From assembly GCA_021772025.1 (NCBI GenBank), contig JAETNT010000033.1, positions 1 to 43,556 of the forward strand: DNA of 43,556 nt. Direction: 5' to 3'. Made by a program: the position numbers and the translations under genes. The notes below the pieces were generated by a model. It saw only the letters and a program-made list of their open reading frames with translations. It was not told the DNA's origin and did not search any database. Positions 9,003 through 18,518 of this stretch are shown piece after piece (within the stretch, counting starts at the first letter, position 1; each line of letters starts with the position of its first letter). This DNA is from Enterocloster bolteae (GTDB lineage Bacteria; Bacillota; Clostridia; Lachnospirales; Lachnospiraceae).

Positions 9003-10007
9003 TCACCTTACTATGCGCGCTTTCTTCTCTGAATTCTCCAATTTTCTTCTGGAAAATTCATATACATATAAAAAGGTTCCGGCAATCAATTCCCACTCTA
9101 TGGCCGCATACCGGCCCAGATACTCCGGACGGAAGGGAACTTTTTTGCATTTTCCCGCAGTCCTTAAACCTTCTTTCAGTCCTTCCACATAATCCTTTGC
9201 AAATCCGCGCTTTTTAAAAAACCAGTATTTCAAGCATACCCCTGCGGTAATCGGGAGAAGGTTTAATAACAACTGGAGTACCGGCATATTTTTATAGTTT
9301 AAATAAATATTATTTCTTGCCGCCAGCCTGACCTTAAAAGAATTATATTTGGAGCCGCTGGTACCGCTTCCCACATGGAGAATCTTTGCGGCAGGCCAGT
9401 AAATGTTGTCATATCCGCGGATCCTGGCTCGGTATCCCACGTCAATGTCTTCCAGATATGCAAAATGAGTCTCGTCAAAATAGCCGATTTCTTCAAAAAC
9501 TTGACGGCGGTAAATAGCCGCCCCGGCGCAAGCCGCAAACACCCGGCAGGGTTTATTGTACCGTGCCGACGGCTGCCCCACCCCGCGCTGGTATGCCCAG
9601 CCCAGGACGCTGTACATATCCCCGGCATCATCTATCAAATCCGGCCGGTTCATCTGAAGCATCCGGCTGCTGACAGAAAAGACTTTAGGCCAGCGCTCTA
9701 TGGCCTTCACCAATTCTCCCACATAATCCGGATCTGCCTGAGTATCATTGTTTAAAAGAATCACGTAAGGGGTCTTTGCCTGACGGATCCCCGCGTTAAC
9801 CGCACCGGAAAAACCTGTATTTTTCTCCAGGAAAACCGCTGGGATCTCATGCTTCTCAAGCCATTCCCGGCTTCCGTCTGTGGATCCGTTGTCTACCACC
9901 AATACGGAAAAACCTTTAAAGTTTTGATGCTTTAAAGCCTCCATACAAGGCTCCATAAAGGCAAGGCCATTGTAATTGGGAATAATAATTGTTACCTTCT
10001 GCTCCAA
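9003..10007 (-). CDS. GT2-family glycosyltransferase, rhamnosyltransferase-like
   Basis: Adds one sugar to the lipid-linked repeat unit at the cytoplasmic face. This 334-residue protein opens with the GT-A signature VTIIIPNYNG and VVDNGSTDGS, has a DxD-like NNDTQAD segment and a DIDVGYRAR motif typical of WbbL-like enzymes. A short hydrophobic stretch near 245-262 may contact the membrane. It ends 7 bases before the glycosylphosphotransferase start and is 28 bases after the large GT2 gene. Acceptor and donor are not deducible. With rmlB at the right end, rhamnose is a plausible donor by inference. Confidence 0.9.
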   Translation of the reverse strand: MEQKVTIIIPNYNGLAFMEPCMEALKHQNFKGFSVLVVDNGSTDGSREWLEKHEIPAVFLEKNTGFSGAVNAGIRQAKTPYVILLNNDTQADPDYVGELVKAIERWPKVFSVSSRMLQMNRPDLIDDAGDMYSVLGWAYQRGVGQPSARYNKPCRVFAACAGAAIYRRQVFEEIGYFDETHFAYLEDIDVGYRARIRGYDNIYWPAAKILHVGSGTSGSKYNSFKVRLAARNNIYLNYKNMPVLQLLLNLLPITAGVCLKYWFFKKRGFAKDYVEGLKEGLRTAGKCKKVPFRPEYLGRYAAIEWELIAGTFLYVYEFSRRKLENSEKKARIVR

Positions 10008-10035
10008 AGAAAAGCCTCTCTTTCCCGGCTGCCGT

Positions 10036-12246
10036 CTACTGAGAGGCAGTCTTTTCTACATCCAGCTCCAATTTATAGGGCTCTCCGATTTTTTCCTTTT
10101 TTAAATCCCTCAGTGCAAAATTGGACTTGCGGAGAGTCAGATTTGGATTATAGTAAGGATCCCCGTTTCTTAGAATATCCGGCCACCGTTTTGCAAAAAT
10201 AGCAATCTCCCGGTTAAACCGGGCTACCTTCTCCGGTGTATCCTCCAAGCCTCTGGACTTTGATTCATAATGATACAGCAATGCATACGGATTGTAAACC
10301 ACTAATTTTCCTAAAGAGCGAATTTTCATGCAAAAATCGATATCATTAAAGGCTACAGCCAGCTCTTCGGTAAAGCCTCCCACCTGATCAAACAGCGTCT
10401 TTTTCGTCATGAGGCAGGCCGCCGTAACAGCGCTGTAGTCCTGAGCGCACACGGCCCGGTGAAAGTAGCTGTTCTCCGCTCTATGCAGGCCAATAAAGGT
10501 ATGGCCCGCGATCCCGCCAAACCCCACTACCACACCGGCGTGCTGGATAGTATCATCCTGATACAGAAGCCGCGCCCCTACAGCCCCCACATCCTCTCTC
10601 TGGCAATATCCCAGCATCTCCTGAATTACATCTTTTTCGATAATTTCTGTGTCGTTATTTAAAAACAGCAGGTACTCTCCCCTAGCATGGCTTACGCCAA
10701 AATTATTGATGGCAGAGAAATTAAAGCCCTTTTCCCAGGTTACCACCCGGACATTGGGGTACTCCTTTTGAATCCTCTCATAATAAGAGAATGTAGCCTT
10801 ATCCGTGCTATTATTTTCCACAACAATAAATTCCAGATTTTTATAAGTCCCTTTTTCCATAAGAGAACGAATACACAGATCCAGATCAGAATGATGATCC
10901 TTATTGGGGATCACCACAGAAATCAGAGGCTCTCCCTTTATCGTGAACCTGGTATGATAGATTCCGAAATCCACCCCTTTTTCCACCGTCTCTACGTTGA
11001 TTCCACACCGCTCAAAGTGGGCTTTAATAGCCCTGGCTCCGGCCTCAAAGGCATACATTTTACTTTCCGGGTTGCTGGCCGTAGAGTTTTGATGGCATCG
11101 CCAGTGGTACAGCACTTTAGGGATATGGTAAATTTTTCTGGCTGCCTCTGTACACCGGAAAATAAAATCGTAATCCTGGGCCCCGTCAAATTCCTGGCGA
11201 AACCCTCCTACCGCATCTGCCAAATCCCGGTTCACTACAAATAAATGGCAGATATAATTGACACTGGTAAGCAGATCCGGATTAAAATCCGGCTTAAAAT
11301 GGGGATCAAACAGGGCCTTCCCGTCCATATCCAGCTTATCCTCGTCAGAGTAGAGCACATCGTACTCCGGATCCATATTAATAGCTTTCGCACACTCATA
11401 AAGAGCGTGTGGCGGCATGGTGTCGTCATGATCCGCCAAAACGATAAAGTCCCCTGTAGCCATATCCATAGCCGCATTGGTGTTGCCGGAAATCCCTTTG
11501 TTTTCTCCTAAAATCACATATTTAAACCGCTTATCCTGTTCAGCAAACTTTTTTAAAACCCGTTCTGCGCTCTCTCCTCTGGGACTTCCGTCCGCTACAC
11601 AGACCTCCCAATTCGAATACGTCTGATCTTTAATCGACTGGAGCATTTCTTTTAAATAGCGCTCCGGCGTTTTGTAGGCCGGAATCACAATAGAAAGCTT
11701 GGGCCGGTAGTCAAATCCTTCTTTTCTCTGGCTCTCCAGTTCCTCTTCCCCCGGCTTTGTAAGCTGATACCATTCTCCATAGTCATAATCGTTATCAATT
11801 CCCTGCAGCTTGTGACGGGATTTGAGAATCAGCGCCTTTAAACCGTTCTCCTTCCAAAAATCCACAGCCACATGTACGGTTTCCATATTTATCAGGTCTT
11901 TGATTTTCTGACGTCTTTTATAGGCCACGCTGGAACGGCGGGTAATCAGCTCTTCGTTATATTTAATCCGTGCTTTCCGGCCTCCGCAGCGGATCACCAA
12001 GTAATAGTCCCGGCCTCTTTGATATTCAAATTGAATATCAAAGCCAAAATCCCGGTCAATAACTTTTTTAAAATAAATCTGGCTTACATCATCCCGTCTG
12101 GTAGAAACATACTTAAACTTTACCGGTTTTTTAGAACCATCCTCTACAGAAAATTCCGCCTTTTCCTCCGGTGTTTTTCCAATGGCCCACCCGTTTAAAG
12201 TTATGGATTTCTCCCGAATCCGTACCACGTCCACGTTATATCTCAT
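10036..12246 (-). CDS. Large GT2 glycosyltransferase with two GT-A domains
   Basis: A 736-residue protein with an N-terminal beta-rich domain (about 1-105, beginning MRYNVDVVRI) and two GT2 modules. The first has LSIVIPAYKTP and ADHDDTMPPHA; the second has ISVVIPNKDH, VVENNSTDKA and LFLNNDTEI. Two-module GT2 proteins of this layout are common in rhamnan and O-antigen clusters and may add two successive sugars. I chose the ATG at 12246: it follows AGGGAGACAGCAAT and overlaps the previous gene by 11 bases, whereas a longer reading of the frame has no comparable site. The overlap suggests translational coupling. Confidence 0.92.
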   Translation of the reverse strand: MRYNVDVVRIREKSITLNGWAIGKTPEEKAEFSVEDGSKKPVKFKYVSTRRDDVSQIYFKKVIDRDFGFDIQFEYQRGRDYYLVIRCGGRKARIKYNEELITRRSSVAYKRRQKIKDLINMETVHVAVDFWKENGLKALILKSRHKLQGIDNDYDYGEWYQLTKPGEEELESQRKEGFDYRPKLSIVIPAYKTPERYLKEMLQSIKDQTYSNWEVCVADGSPRGESAERVLKKFAEQDKRFKYVILGENKGISGNTNAAMDMATGDFIVLADHDDTMPPHALYECAKAINMDPEYDVLYSDEDKLDMDGKALFDPHFKPDFNPDLLTSVNYICHLFVVNRDLADAVGGFRQEFDGAQDYDFIFRCTEAARKIYHIPKVLYHWRCHQNSTASNPESKMYAFEAGARAIKAHFERCGINVETVEKGVDFGIYHTRFTIKGEPLISVVIPNKDHHSDLDLCIRSLMEKGTYKNLEFIVVENNSTDKATFSYYERIQKEYPNVRVVTWEKGFNFSAINNFGVSHARGEYLLFLNNDTEIIEKDVIQEMLGYCQREDVGAVGARLLYQDDTIQHAGVVVGFGGIAGHTFIGLHRAENSYFHRAVCAQDYSAVTAACLMTKKTLFDQVGGFTEELAVAFNDIDFCMKIRSLGKLVVYNPYALLYHYESKSRGLEDTPEKVARFNREIAIFAKRWPDILRNGDPYYNPNLTLRKSNFALRDLKKEKIGEPYKLELDVEKTASQ

Positions 12247-13216
12247 ATTGCTGTCTCCCTGCTTCTTTGCTTTCCTCATGGGAGTCAAAGTTAATCCTCT
12301 CGTCCTCAATTACCAGGGGACGGTGCATAACTCTCTGGTTAATGCTTAAAATGTATTCTCCTACCAAACCGATAAAGAAAATTTGCACAGAGCCCAGCAC
12401 ACACATCCCGATAAGCATCGGAGCCATACCGGCCGGAAAGCGATCCCACCAGATCAGTTTCATAATCAGGTATATCAAAGCCACCAGAATACTGAGAAAA
12501 GAACATATGCTCCCGAAAATGGTGGCCATTCTAAGACCGGTTTTGGTGTAAGAAGTAATGCTCAGCATGGCCGCGTCAAAAAGGCTGAAAAAGTTATTTT
12601 TCGTGTACCCGGCCCGGCGTTTAGGCTGCTCATAGGGGATTTCCTTTCGCTTATATCCCAGTTCCGCCACAATTCCCCGGAGGAAGGGAGTGGGATCATT
12701 TAGGTTTCGAAGTACCTCGATAAAATCCCTGTCATAGAGTCCGGAACCGGTAAAGTGCTCGATCTGCTCCACATCGGAGAATTTCTTTATCATTTTGTAA
12801 TAGCAGCTCCTGAGCCAGTACATTATCGGGTTTTCCCGGCTGCTGGTTTTAATTCCTATGACGATTTTATAGCCCTCCTCCCAGGCGCGGACATATTGCG
12901 GGATCAGCTCCACCGGATCCTGAAAGTCCGCCACCATCTCAATCACACAATCTCCCGTAACCTGCAGCATCCCATAGTAAGGAGAATTAAACTGGCCGAA
13001 ATTCTTGGCATTAAATATGGCCTTGATCCTGGGATTCTGCCGGCAGAGTTCTCTTATAAGAGGTCTGGTATTATCCTGGGAGTCGTTATCAATAAAAATA
13101 AGCTCGTAATCATATTCCGGCAAATCTTTTTCCAGGGTAGCCACCACTGCCTGGCTGATGGGAACTACATTTTCCTCTTCATTATAACATGGAATCAATA
13201 CGCTGATTTTTTTCAT
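12236..13216 (-). CDS. DPM1/GtrB-like GT2 glycosyltransferase with two membrane helices
   Basis: Predicted polyprenyl-phosphate glycosyltransferase, 326 residues. It has a GT-A domain (ISVLIPCYNEEENV, FIDNDSQDNT, DFQDP) and two C-terminal membrane helices (about 230-257 and 265-292), the layout of GtrB, ArnC and Dpm1 relatives. These make undecaprenyl-phosphate sugars used for modification on the outer side. The ATG at 13216 shares ATGA with the previous stop, which fixes the start. Its partner would be a GT-C transferase or GtrA flippase, neither seen in the window. Confidence 0.9.
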   Translation of the reverse strand: MKKISVLIPCYNEEENVVPISQAVVATLEKDLPEYDYELIFIDNDSQDNTRPLIRELCRQNPRIKAIFNAKNFGQFNSPYYGMLQVTGDCVIEMVADFQDPVELIPQYVRAWEEGYKIVIGIKTSSRENPIMYWLRSCYYKMIKKFSDVEQIEHFTGSGLYDRDFIEVLRNLNDPTPFLRGIVAELGYKRKEIPYEQPKRRAGYTKNNFFSLFDAAMLSITSYTKTGLRMATIFGSICSFLSILVALIYLIMKLIWWDRFPAGMAPMLIGMCVLGSVQIFFIGLVGEYILSINQRVMHRPLVIEDERINFDSHEESKEAGRQQYEI

Positions 13217-14187
13217 TCCTGAATCTTCTCTTCTTTCCTCATGGTTTCTTTTATTCCCTGGGCAAAGGAATACTGCTCCTTCCATCTGCCTCCGGTCAGT
13301 GATTTCAATCTGGAAATATCCGGACAGACAGACAGCGCTCCCTCCTTGGCCTGGACAAAGGCGCCATACTCCAGTATCCCCTTTCCCCCGGCTATCTGGT
13401 GGACCTCTTCTACAAATTGCCTTAATACCCGCGTATCTTCGCTGGCAATATTAACCGCCAAGCCAGACGCAAAGCTTTCTCCCTGATTTCGTCCCTCTTC
13501 CCGTAGAACAGCATCCTCCCCGCAATGGTGCAGATGATAAACTGCCTGGACAGCGTCCTGAATATACATAAAATTCCACCGATGCCTGCAGGCGCTTAAG
13601 GAAACCCTTCCTCCCTTAGGAAGCTCCCGAACCAAAGTGGAAATGATGGACCAGGGATGATCTCCAGGGCCATAGACGCTAAAAAAGCGCAGATGATAAT
13701 AGGTCATGCCATATTCCCTGCAAAGGGAGAGGGCAGTCTGATAAAACTTTAGTTTAGCCTTTCCGTATTCGTTTACCGGATTGCAGGCCATGTCCTCCCG
13801 CATAATGCCGTCCTCTGTAATGCCGTATTCTACCCGGGAACCGGCATCCATAAACACCCGGCAGTTCAGGCCTTTTGCTGCTTTTACACAGTTGACAGAG
13901 CCTTCTATGTTGCGCTTTTGAACCTCCGGTGAGTCAATCTCTTCCCGGTTTACTCCCCCCCAGGCCAAGTGAAAAAATGCGTCTGCCTGTCCAATCTGTT
14001 CCACACAGTCTAAAATATTATCAAGCCCGCAGGACACCGTTACCAGGTTTTTATGTTTTGGAAGACATTTTCGATTAGGGGAATCCGGGCGTATCAGGGC
14101 ATAAACTTCCGCTCCTTTATCCAGATAAAGGGCCGCCAGATTTCTGCCTATAAATCCTGTGGCTCCGGTAATTACGATTCTCTCCAT
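13213..14187 (-). CDS. NAD(P)-dependent sugar epimerase/dehydratase (extended SDR)
   Basis: Extended short-chain dehydrogenase acting on a nucleotide sugar, 324 residues. It has the Rossmann motif TGATGFIG at the N-terminus and a YGKAKLK motif giving the catalytic Tyr-x3-Lys. The first SDR Ser/Thr position falls in DAGSRVEYG. SVYGPGDHPWS and the C-terminal substrate domain follow. The start at 14187 has an AAAGGAG site. It is a clear paralogue of the SDR at 15451-16431, sharing YGPGDHPWS, EYGKAK and the WNF(M/L) segment. The pair flanks the methyltransferase, as if both act on the same unusual sugar. The substrate is not known. Confidence 0.9.
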   Translation of the reverse strand: MERIVITGATGFIGRNLAALYLDKGAEVYALIRPDSPNRKCLPKHKNLVTVSCGLDNILDCVEQIGQADAFFHLAWGGVNREEIDSPEVQKRNIEGSVNCVKAAKGLNCRVFMDAGSRVEYGITEDGIMREDMACNPVNEYGKAKLKFYQTALSLCREYGMTYYHLRFFSVYGPGDHPWSIISTLVRELPKGGRVSLSACRHRWNFMYIQDAVQAVYHLHHCGEDAVLREEGRNQGESFASGLAVNIASEDTRVLRQFVEEVHQIAGGKGILEYGAFVQAKEGALSVCPDISRLKSLTGGRWKEQYSFAQGIKETMRKEEKIQE

Positions 14188-14233
14188 ATTCGGCCTGCTC
14201 CTTTTTGCAAAATCCCGGCACATGGTCAGGATG

Positions 14234-15454
14234 TCAAGTCATCTCTTCTATGTCGCTGCTTCTAAGCGTAAAAATCCTGGTTTTTTCCCCTCCCGGGCCT
14301 TTTTCATATTTTTCCCGGATAATCCCGGCAATTTCATCGGTATAGCCGGGAGCCACAATCAGAATGGCGTCCACCGGCTCTTTTAAAAAGTGTTGCGGAT
14401 CTACTATTAAAATATGGGACGCAGGAGCAAACCGGCCCTGTTTAAAGGGTGCGGAATCCATGATATACTGTACCTTATCCCCTAGTCCGGTAGTTGCCGC
14501 CAAAGTAAACCCCTGATGGCTGGCCCCCCAAATGGCAAGGGTCTTTCCCTCCTTATACAGGCTGTTCACCAACTGATTCACCTGTTTGTTAATAGACTGA
14601 CGGCTGGATAAAAGCCCGGTAATATCAATTTCTTCAGATCGCTCCCAGGCAGGCTTATCTGTCATTGCCTTCTTTCTCACTATAACGGACAGCGTATCCC
14701 GATTTACCATTTCTTCTTCCACAACCCGGAAACCGTTATGTTCCATCAGACTTCTTAAGGTCTCAAATGTATAATAGGCCAGATGATCCCGAATCAGTTC
14801 ATAGTACCCGTTGTGCTCCAGTATATATTCCAGACTGGGCACAGTCACCAGGCCTACTCCGTCTTCTGTCAGATTATTCCAAAGGCAGCGAAGCATTTTA
14901 CCCGGCTCCGGCTGATGCTCTAAAAAATTAAAAGAGAGAAATCCATGGTAAGGAGGCCCAGCCTTCCCGTCCGGGCTTTCCAGTATTGTGTCTTCTGTTT
15001 CCGTAAACTGACGCCACACCGTAAGCCCGGAATTTTTTGCGATTTCCACCAAATCCGCCTTGTGCTCAATGCCAAAGGCCTGAACCGGGAATTCCCTGAG
15101 AACAGACAAAAATTCGCCTCTGCCGCAGCCGGCTTCTATTATCTTCCTGCCTTCCAGACAGTAATCCTCAACGAAATGCCTGTACTGGCGTCTGCGAAGC
15201 TCTACCATAGTGGTGGTAAATCCGCCGGAGCGGATTACATCCCGGTAATATTCAACCGGCTGACAGTCAAACTGAACCAGACCGCAGCAAGGGCACTGAT
15301 GAAGATTTAGGGTAATGCCTCGATCCTGTTTTATCTGGGTGCTGTCAGGTATATTCTGAGCGGATGCCGGCATCTCATCCAGAGTAAGCAGCGGCTTTTC
15401 ATCAAGCCTGCTTTTACAGGCAAGGCAGTAATTTGATCTGATATCTGTATTCAT
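14234..15454 (-). CDS. SAM-dependent sugar C-methyltransferase-like protein
   Basis: A 406-residue protein in the three-part layout of deoxysugar C-methyltransferases. An N-terminal zinc-binding segment (NYCLACKSRL, QCPCCGLVQ) precedes a class I SAM-binding domain with IEAGCGRGEFL and LSFNFLEHQPEP. The C-terminal domain has IWGASHQGFTLA. Relatives such as TylC3 methylate a 4-keto nucleotide sugar at C-3. The start at 15454 shares ATGA with the stop of the upstream SDR gene. Together with the two SDRs and the TPP enzyme it points to a branched-chain or C-methylated sugar (inference). Some proteins of this fold do not methylate, so activity is unproven. Confidence 0.87.
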   Translation of the reverse strand: MNTDIRSNYCLACKSRLDEKPLLTLDEMPASAQNIPDSTQIKQDRGITLNLHQCPCCGLVQFDCQPVEYYRDVIRSGGFTTTMVELRRRQYRHFVEDYCLEGRKIIEAGCGRGEFLSVLREFPVQAFGIEHKADLVEIAKNSGLTVWRQFTETEDTILESPDGKAGPPYHGFLSFNFLEHQPEPGKMLRCLWNNLTEDGVGLVTVPSLEYILEHNGYYELIRDHLAYYTFETLRSLMEHNGFRVVEEEMVNRDTLSVIVRKKAMTDKPAWERSEEIDITGLLSSRQSINKQVNQLVNSLYKEGKTLAIWGASHQGFTLAATTGLGDKVQYIMDSAPFKQGRFAPASHILIVDPQHFLKEPVDAILIVAPGYTDEIAGIIREKYEKGPGGEKTRIFTLRSSDIEEMT

Positions 15455-16431
15455 ATTTTCTTTTCCTCTTCCCGGCACAAGGCCTTAAAGCCTTCTTTAA
15501 AAGGAATCTCCGGTGCAAAACCGGTTATATCCCGCAGCTTTTTTGTAGACGGAATCAGATTGATCTGGCCTTCGGCATTGGGAGGGCGCTTTCCGTAAAG
15601 GAACGTCCCCTTTTTCCCGCATAGCCGATACATCTCTTCTACATATTCGCGGAGAATCCGGGTTTCCTCTTCAGAAGCCGCAATATTATAAATACCATTT
15701 CCGACCGCGCTTAAGCCAATCCTTCCCGGAACCTCTAAAAGCTTATACAGAGCCCGGATACAGTCATCTCTGTGGAGAAAATTCCATTTCTGCGTACAAT
15801 CTCCTAATTCTATAACGCTTCCGGCCAAAAATGTTTTCCGACAGGTTTCCACCAAAGACCAAGGATGATCTCCCGGTCCGTAAACGCTGAAAATCCTTGT
15901 GTGAACATAGTCAACAGGAAGCTCTGTTCCGGAAAGAGCAGCCAGTCCGTCCAGATATTCACCGGCCCTTTGATAAAACGCCGCCTTGGCTTTGCCATAT
16001 TCTGAAACCGGGCGGCACGGATCTGTTTCCGACATCAGGGTATCCCGGATCCCATACTCAGCCTGGGAACCACTGAAAAGGAACCGGCGGCATCCCAAGG
16101 ACAGCGCTCCTTTTAAAGCGCACATGGAATCCTTAACATTTTTCTGCTGGATATCCTGCTGAGTCCGATTATCGCTTCCGGCTCCGTCCCAGCCAAAGTG
16201 AATCCACCCCTGGCAATTTTCCCCTATCCTGTCTCCAATGCTTTCCAAATCCTCTAATTTCATATAAACCGGCACAATTTGGCGGCCGAAAGTTTCTAAA
16301 AGCGCCTGAATTCTCTCCGAGTTCCGGGAATGGGGACGAACTACGGCAAATATCCGATGGCCTTTTCTTAAACAATATTCTGTCATAGGCCAGCCTAAAA
16401 AGCTGGTAGCCCCAGTTATAACCAAGTTCAA
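15451..16431 (-). CDS. NAD(P)-dependent sugar epimerase/reductase (extended SDR)
   Basis: A 326-residue extended SDR with the Rossmann motif TGATSFLG, the active-site motif SEYGKAKAAFYQ and FSVYGPGDHPWS. It resembles the SDR encoded at 13213-14187 along its length. Likely reduces or epimerises a 4-keto nucleotide sugar in the cytoplasm. It is the second gene of the leftward operon, 34 bases after the TPP enzyme, and overlaps the methyltransferase by 4 bases. The substrate is not determinable from sequence. Confidence 0.9.
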   Translation of the reverse strand: MNLVITGATSFLGWPMTEYCLRKGHRIFAVVRPHSRNSERIQALLETFGRQIVPVYMKLEDLESIGDRIGENCQGWIHFGWDGAGSDNRTQQDIQQKNVKDSMCALKGALSLGCRRFLFSGSQAEYGIRDTLMSETDPCRPVSEYGKAKAAFYQRAGEYLDGLAALSGTELPVDYVHTRIFSVYGPGDHPWSLVETCRKTFLAGSVIELGDCTQKWNFLHRDDCIRALYKLLEVPGRIGLSAVGNGIYNIAASEEETRILREYVEEMYRLCGKKGTFLYGKRPPNAEGQINLIPSTKKLRDITGFAPEIPFKEGFKALCREEEKKI

Positions 16432-16465
16432 CGGTTCATCTCCCTCCTTGATACTGCCAGAATCT

Positions 16466-18409
16466 TTATCCTCTAATTCTGGGAATGATCATATTTTGAT
16501 CCATTTCTTCATCCGGCAGGAAAGGAGATAAATCTTCAAGAGGCGGGGAAACCATGGTTCCGTCCGGCAGTCTTTTAGCCGCCGATTTAGGTTCAAAGTT
16601 CTGATCCATACTGACAAAGATTTCGCAAATCGCCGGCCCTTCCATGGCCAGGGTTTTTTCAATCGCTTCCCCCAGCTGGCTGTTATGGCAGGCTTTTACA
16701 TAGGGATAGCCGTAAGCCCAAGCCAGCTTTTCCATATCCGGAAAGCTTAGATCATGGCTGTCCACACCGATTCCCACCAAAGGCTCCCCAAAGAAATTTT
16801 TCTGCGTTTGGCGGATGGAATGATAACCTCCGTTGTTAATCAAAAACAGCTTAATCGGCATTTGATGGTGAATAATGGTCTGCAGCTCCTGAAGATTCAT
16901 CTGTATACTGCCATCCCCGGTAAGGAGGATAATATCCTGACTGTGATCTGCCATACAGGCTCCGATTGCGGCAGGCAGATCATAGCCCATGGATGCAATG
17001 GCCGAGTTGGTAATAAAACGCTGGCCTTTTTTAATGATATATCCATGGCCTCCCGCTACACAGGCGGAGCCATTGCCTACCACAGTAATCTGATTTTCCT
17101 TTAACCGGCCGCTCAGCTCTTTTACGAGAGCGTACACATTGGCAGGCTCATCATCGCCATGAGCCATATGCCGGGGCAGGATTACCGGATATTTCTCCTT
17201 CCACATCCGGCAGGTCTGCCTCCAGTCCATACCAGGCAGGCCTTCTCCACCGCCAAATATCGGATTAGGAAGGTTTTCCGCTTCCTGTTCTCTCTCTAAG
17301 TAATCCGCCATTTCCTTCAGCAGCTTTCCGGCATCTGCATGTATCCGCATATCTGCATGTATGGAGGGCTTTTTTAATTCCTCTGCATCTATATCATTCA
17401 CTATCACATAGGCTTCTCTGGCCCAGGTTTCATAATTGTAGCCCACCTGACGGATGCTTAAGCGGCTTCCTACAGAAAATACCAAATCGCTGTTTTGAAT
17501 AGCAAAATTACCCGGCCGGTCTCCCATGCCTCCGGCCCTTCCGGTATACAAAGGGTGACTGTCATAAATAGCGTCCTGACTGTTCCATCCGGTTACCACG
17601 GGAATCCCCAGCCTGTCCGCCACTTCCATAAATATTTCATGAGCTCCGGCAATCCTGATGCCGTTTCCCACGTTAAACACCGGGCGTTTGGATCTCCGGA
17701 TTTTTTCCACAATGGCCTTTACCGTATCCTGACAAACTTCGGGCACAGGCTCCGGGCGTACCTCTCCTTGTCCCTTTTGATCCTCTAAAATCTCATGGGG
17801 ATTTTTTCCTTTTAAACTCCAGCCGGTTCCCCCCGCCTCATAGTCTTCGACGTTAAAGCCTGCCAGCTCTCCGATTTCCACAAAAGCTCCCTGGATATTT
17901 AAAGGAATATCCAGCCAGCAGGGGCCCGGCCGCCCGGTCCGGGCCAAATACAATGCCTTTTCCAGGCAGAATCGAATTCGCATAGGATCTATAACCATTT
18001 CGCAATATTTTGTCATGCAGGCAACCGCCTTACAAATATCAAACTCCTGATCGCCCATGGCCCGGATACCCGTACCGGACCAGCGGGCAGTAGTATCATA
18101 TCGAACTTGTCCTGAAAGAACCAGCATGGGAATCGAATCCAGCCATCCGCCTGCCACTCCGGTGATAGCGTTGGTACCTCCCGGTCCGGTGGTAACGCAC
18201 ACGGCGGCAATCCGGTTATGGATCCTGGCATAGCTCTCTGCAGCCATGGCGCATGCCTGCTCATGGTGATTGTACAGGCAGTTTAACCCGTCCCGATGTC
18301 CCAGCGCATCATTCAAATGCATGGCCCCTCCCCCGGTTACCGTAAACACCTGGCTGATACCGGCCTCCACCAGCTTTTCCGCAATATAATCCGATACCTT
18401 GACTCTCAT
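16466..18409 (-). CDS. Thiamine-diphosphate-dependent enzyme, acetolactate-synthase-like
   Basis: A 647-residue TPP enzyme. The N-terminal Pyr domain carries the activating Glu in NHHEQACAMAAES and the GPGGTNAITG loop. The central domain follows (about 235-370), then a C-terminal PP domain with GDGSIQMNLQELQT...NNGGYHSIRQ (the GDG-to-NN cofactor site). In biosynthetic clusters such proteins can attach a two-carbon unit to a keto-sugar, as YerE does in yersiniose synthesis. Being first in an operon with two sugar SDRs and a C-methyltransferase-like gene makes such a role more likely than branched-chain amino-acid synthesis (inference). The start has a GGGAGGAAC site. Confidence 0.85.
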   Translation of the reverse strand: MRVKVSDYIAEKLVEAGISQVFTVTGGGAMHLNDALGHRDGLNCLYNHHEQACAMAAESYARIHNRIAAVCVTTGPGGTNAITGVAGGWLDSIPMLVLSGQVRYDTTARWSGTGIRAMGDQEFDICKAVACMTKYCEMVIDPMRIRFCLEKALYLARTGRPGPCWLDIPLNIQGAFVEIGELAGFNVEDYEAGGTGWSLKGKNPHEILEDQKGQGEVRPEPVPEVCQDTVKAIVEKIRRSKRPVFNVGNGIRIAGAHEIFMEVADRLGIPVVTGWNSQDAIYDSHPLYTGRAGGMGDRPGNFAIQNSDLVFSVGSRLSIRQVGYNYETWAREAYVIVNDIDAEELKKPSIHADMRIHADAGKLLKEMADYLEREQEAENLPNPIFGGGEGLPGMDWRQTCRMWKEKYPVILPRHMAHGDDEPANVYALVKELSGRLKENQITVVGNGSACVAGGHGYIIKKGQRFITNSAIASMGYDLPAAIGACMADHSQDIILLTGDGSIQMNLQELQTIIHHQMPIKLFLINNGGYHSIRQTQKNFFGEPLVGIGVDSHDLSFPDMEKLAWAYGYPYVKACHNSQLGEAIEKTLAMEGPAICEIFVSMDQNFEPKSAAKRLPDGTMVSPPLEDLSPFLPDEEMDQNMIIPRIRG

Positions 18410-18451
18410 GCCCGTTCCTCCCTCTGTCCAGTTTCTTTTTTATACCACCCC

Positions 18452-18480
18452 AGTATAGCATACTTTCCTGAAAATTCCTA
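18452..18480 (-). promoter_or_regulatory. Extended -10 promoter of the polysaccharide operon
   Basis: On the minus strand TGCTATACT gives an extended -10 (TATACT at 18452-18457), with only a weak -35 (TTAGGA, 18-base spacing). A short inverted repeat TATAC/GTATA (18441-18457) overlaps it. It lies 43 bases before the TPP gene start. No flanking long inverted repeats that would make it an invertible promoter were seen. Confidence 0.45.
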
Positions 18481-18518
18481 ATAAACTTTTTCTTACAAGA
18501 TTGAAAGGAGGCTGTTTT

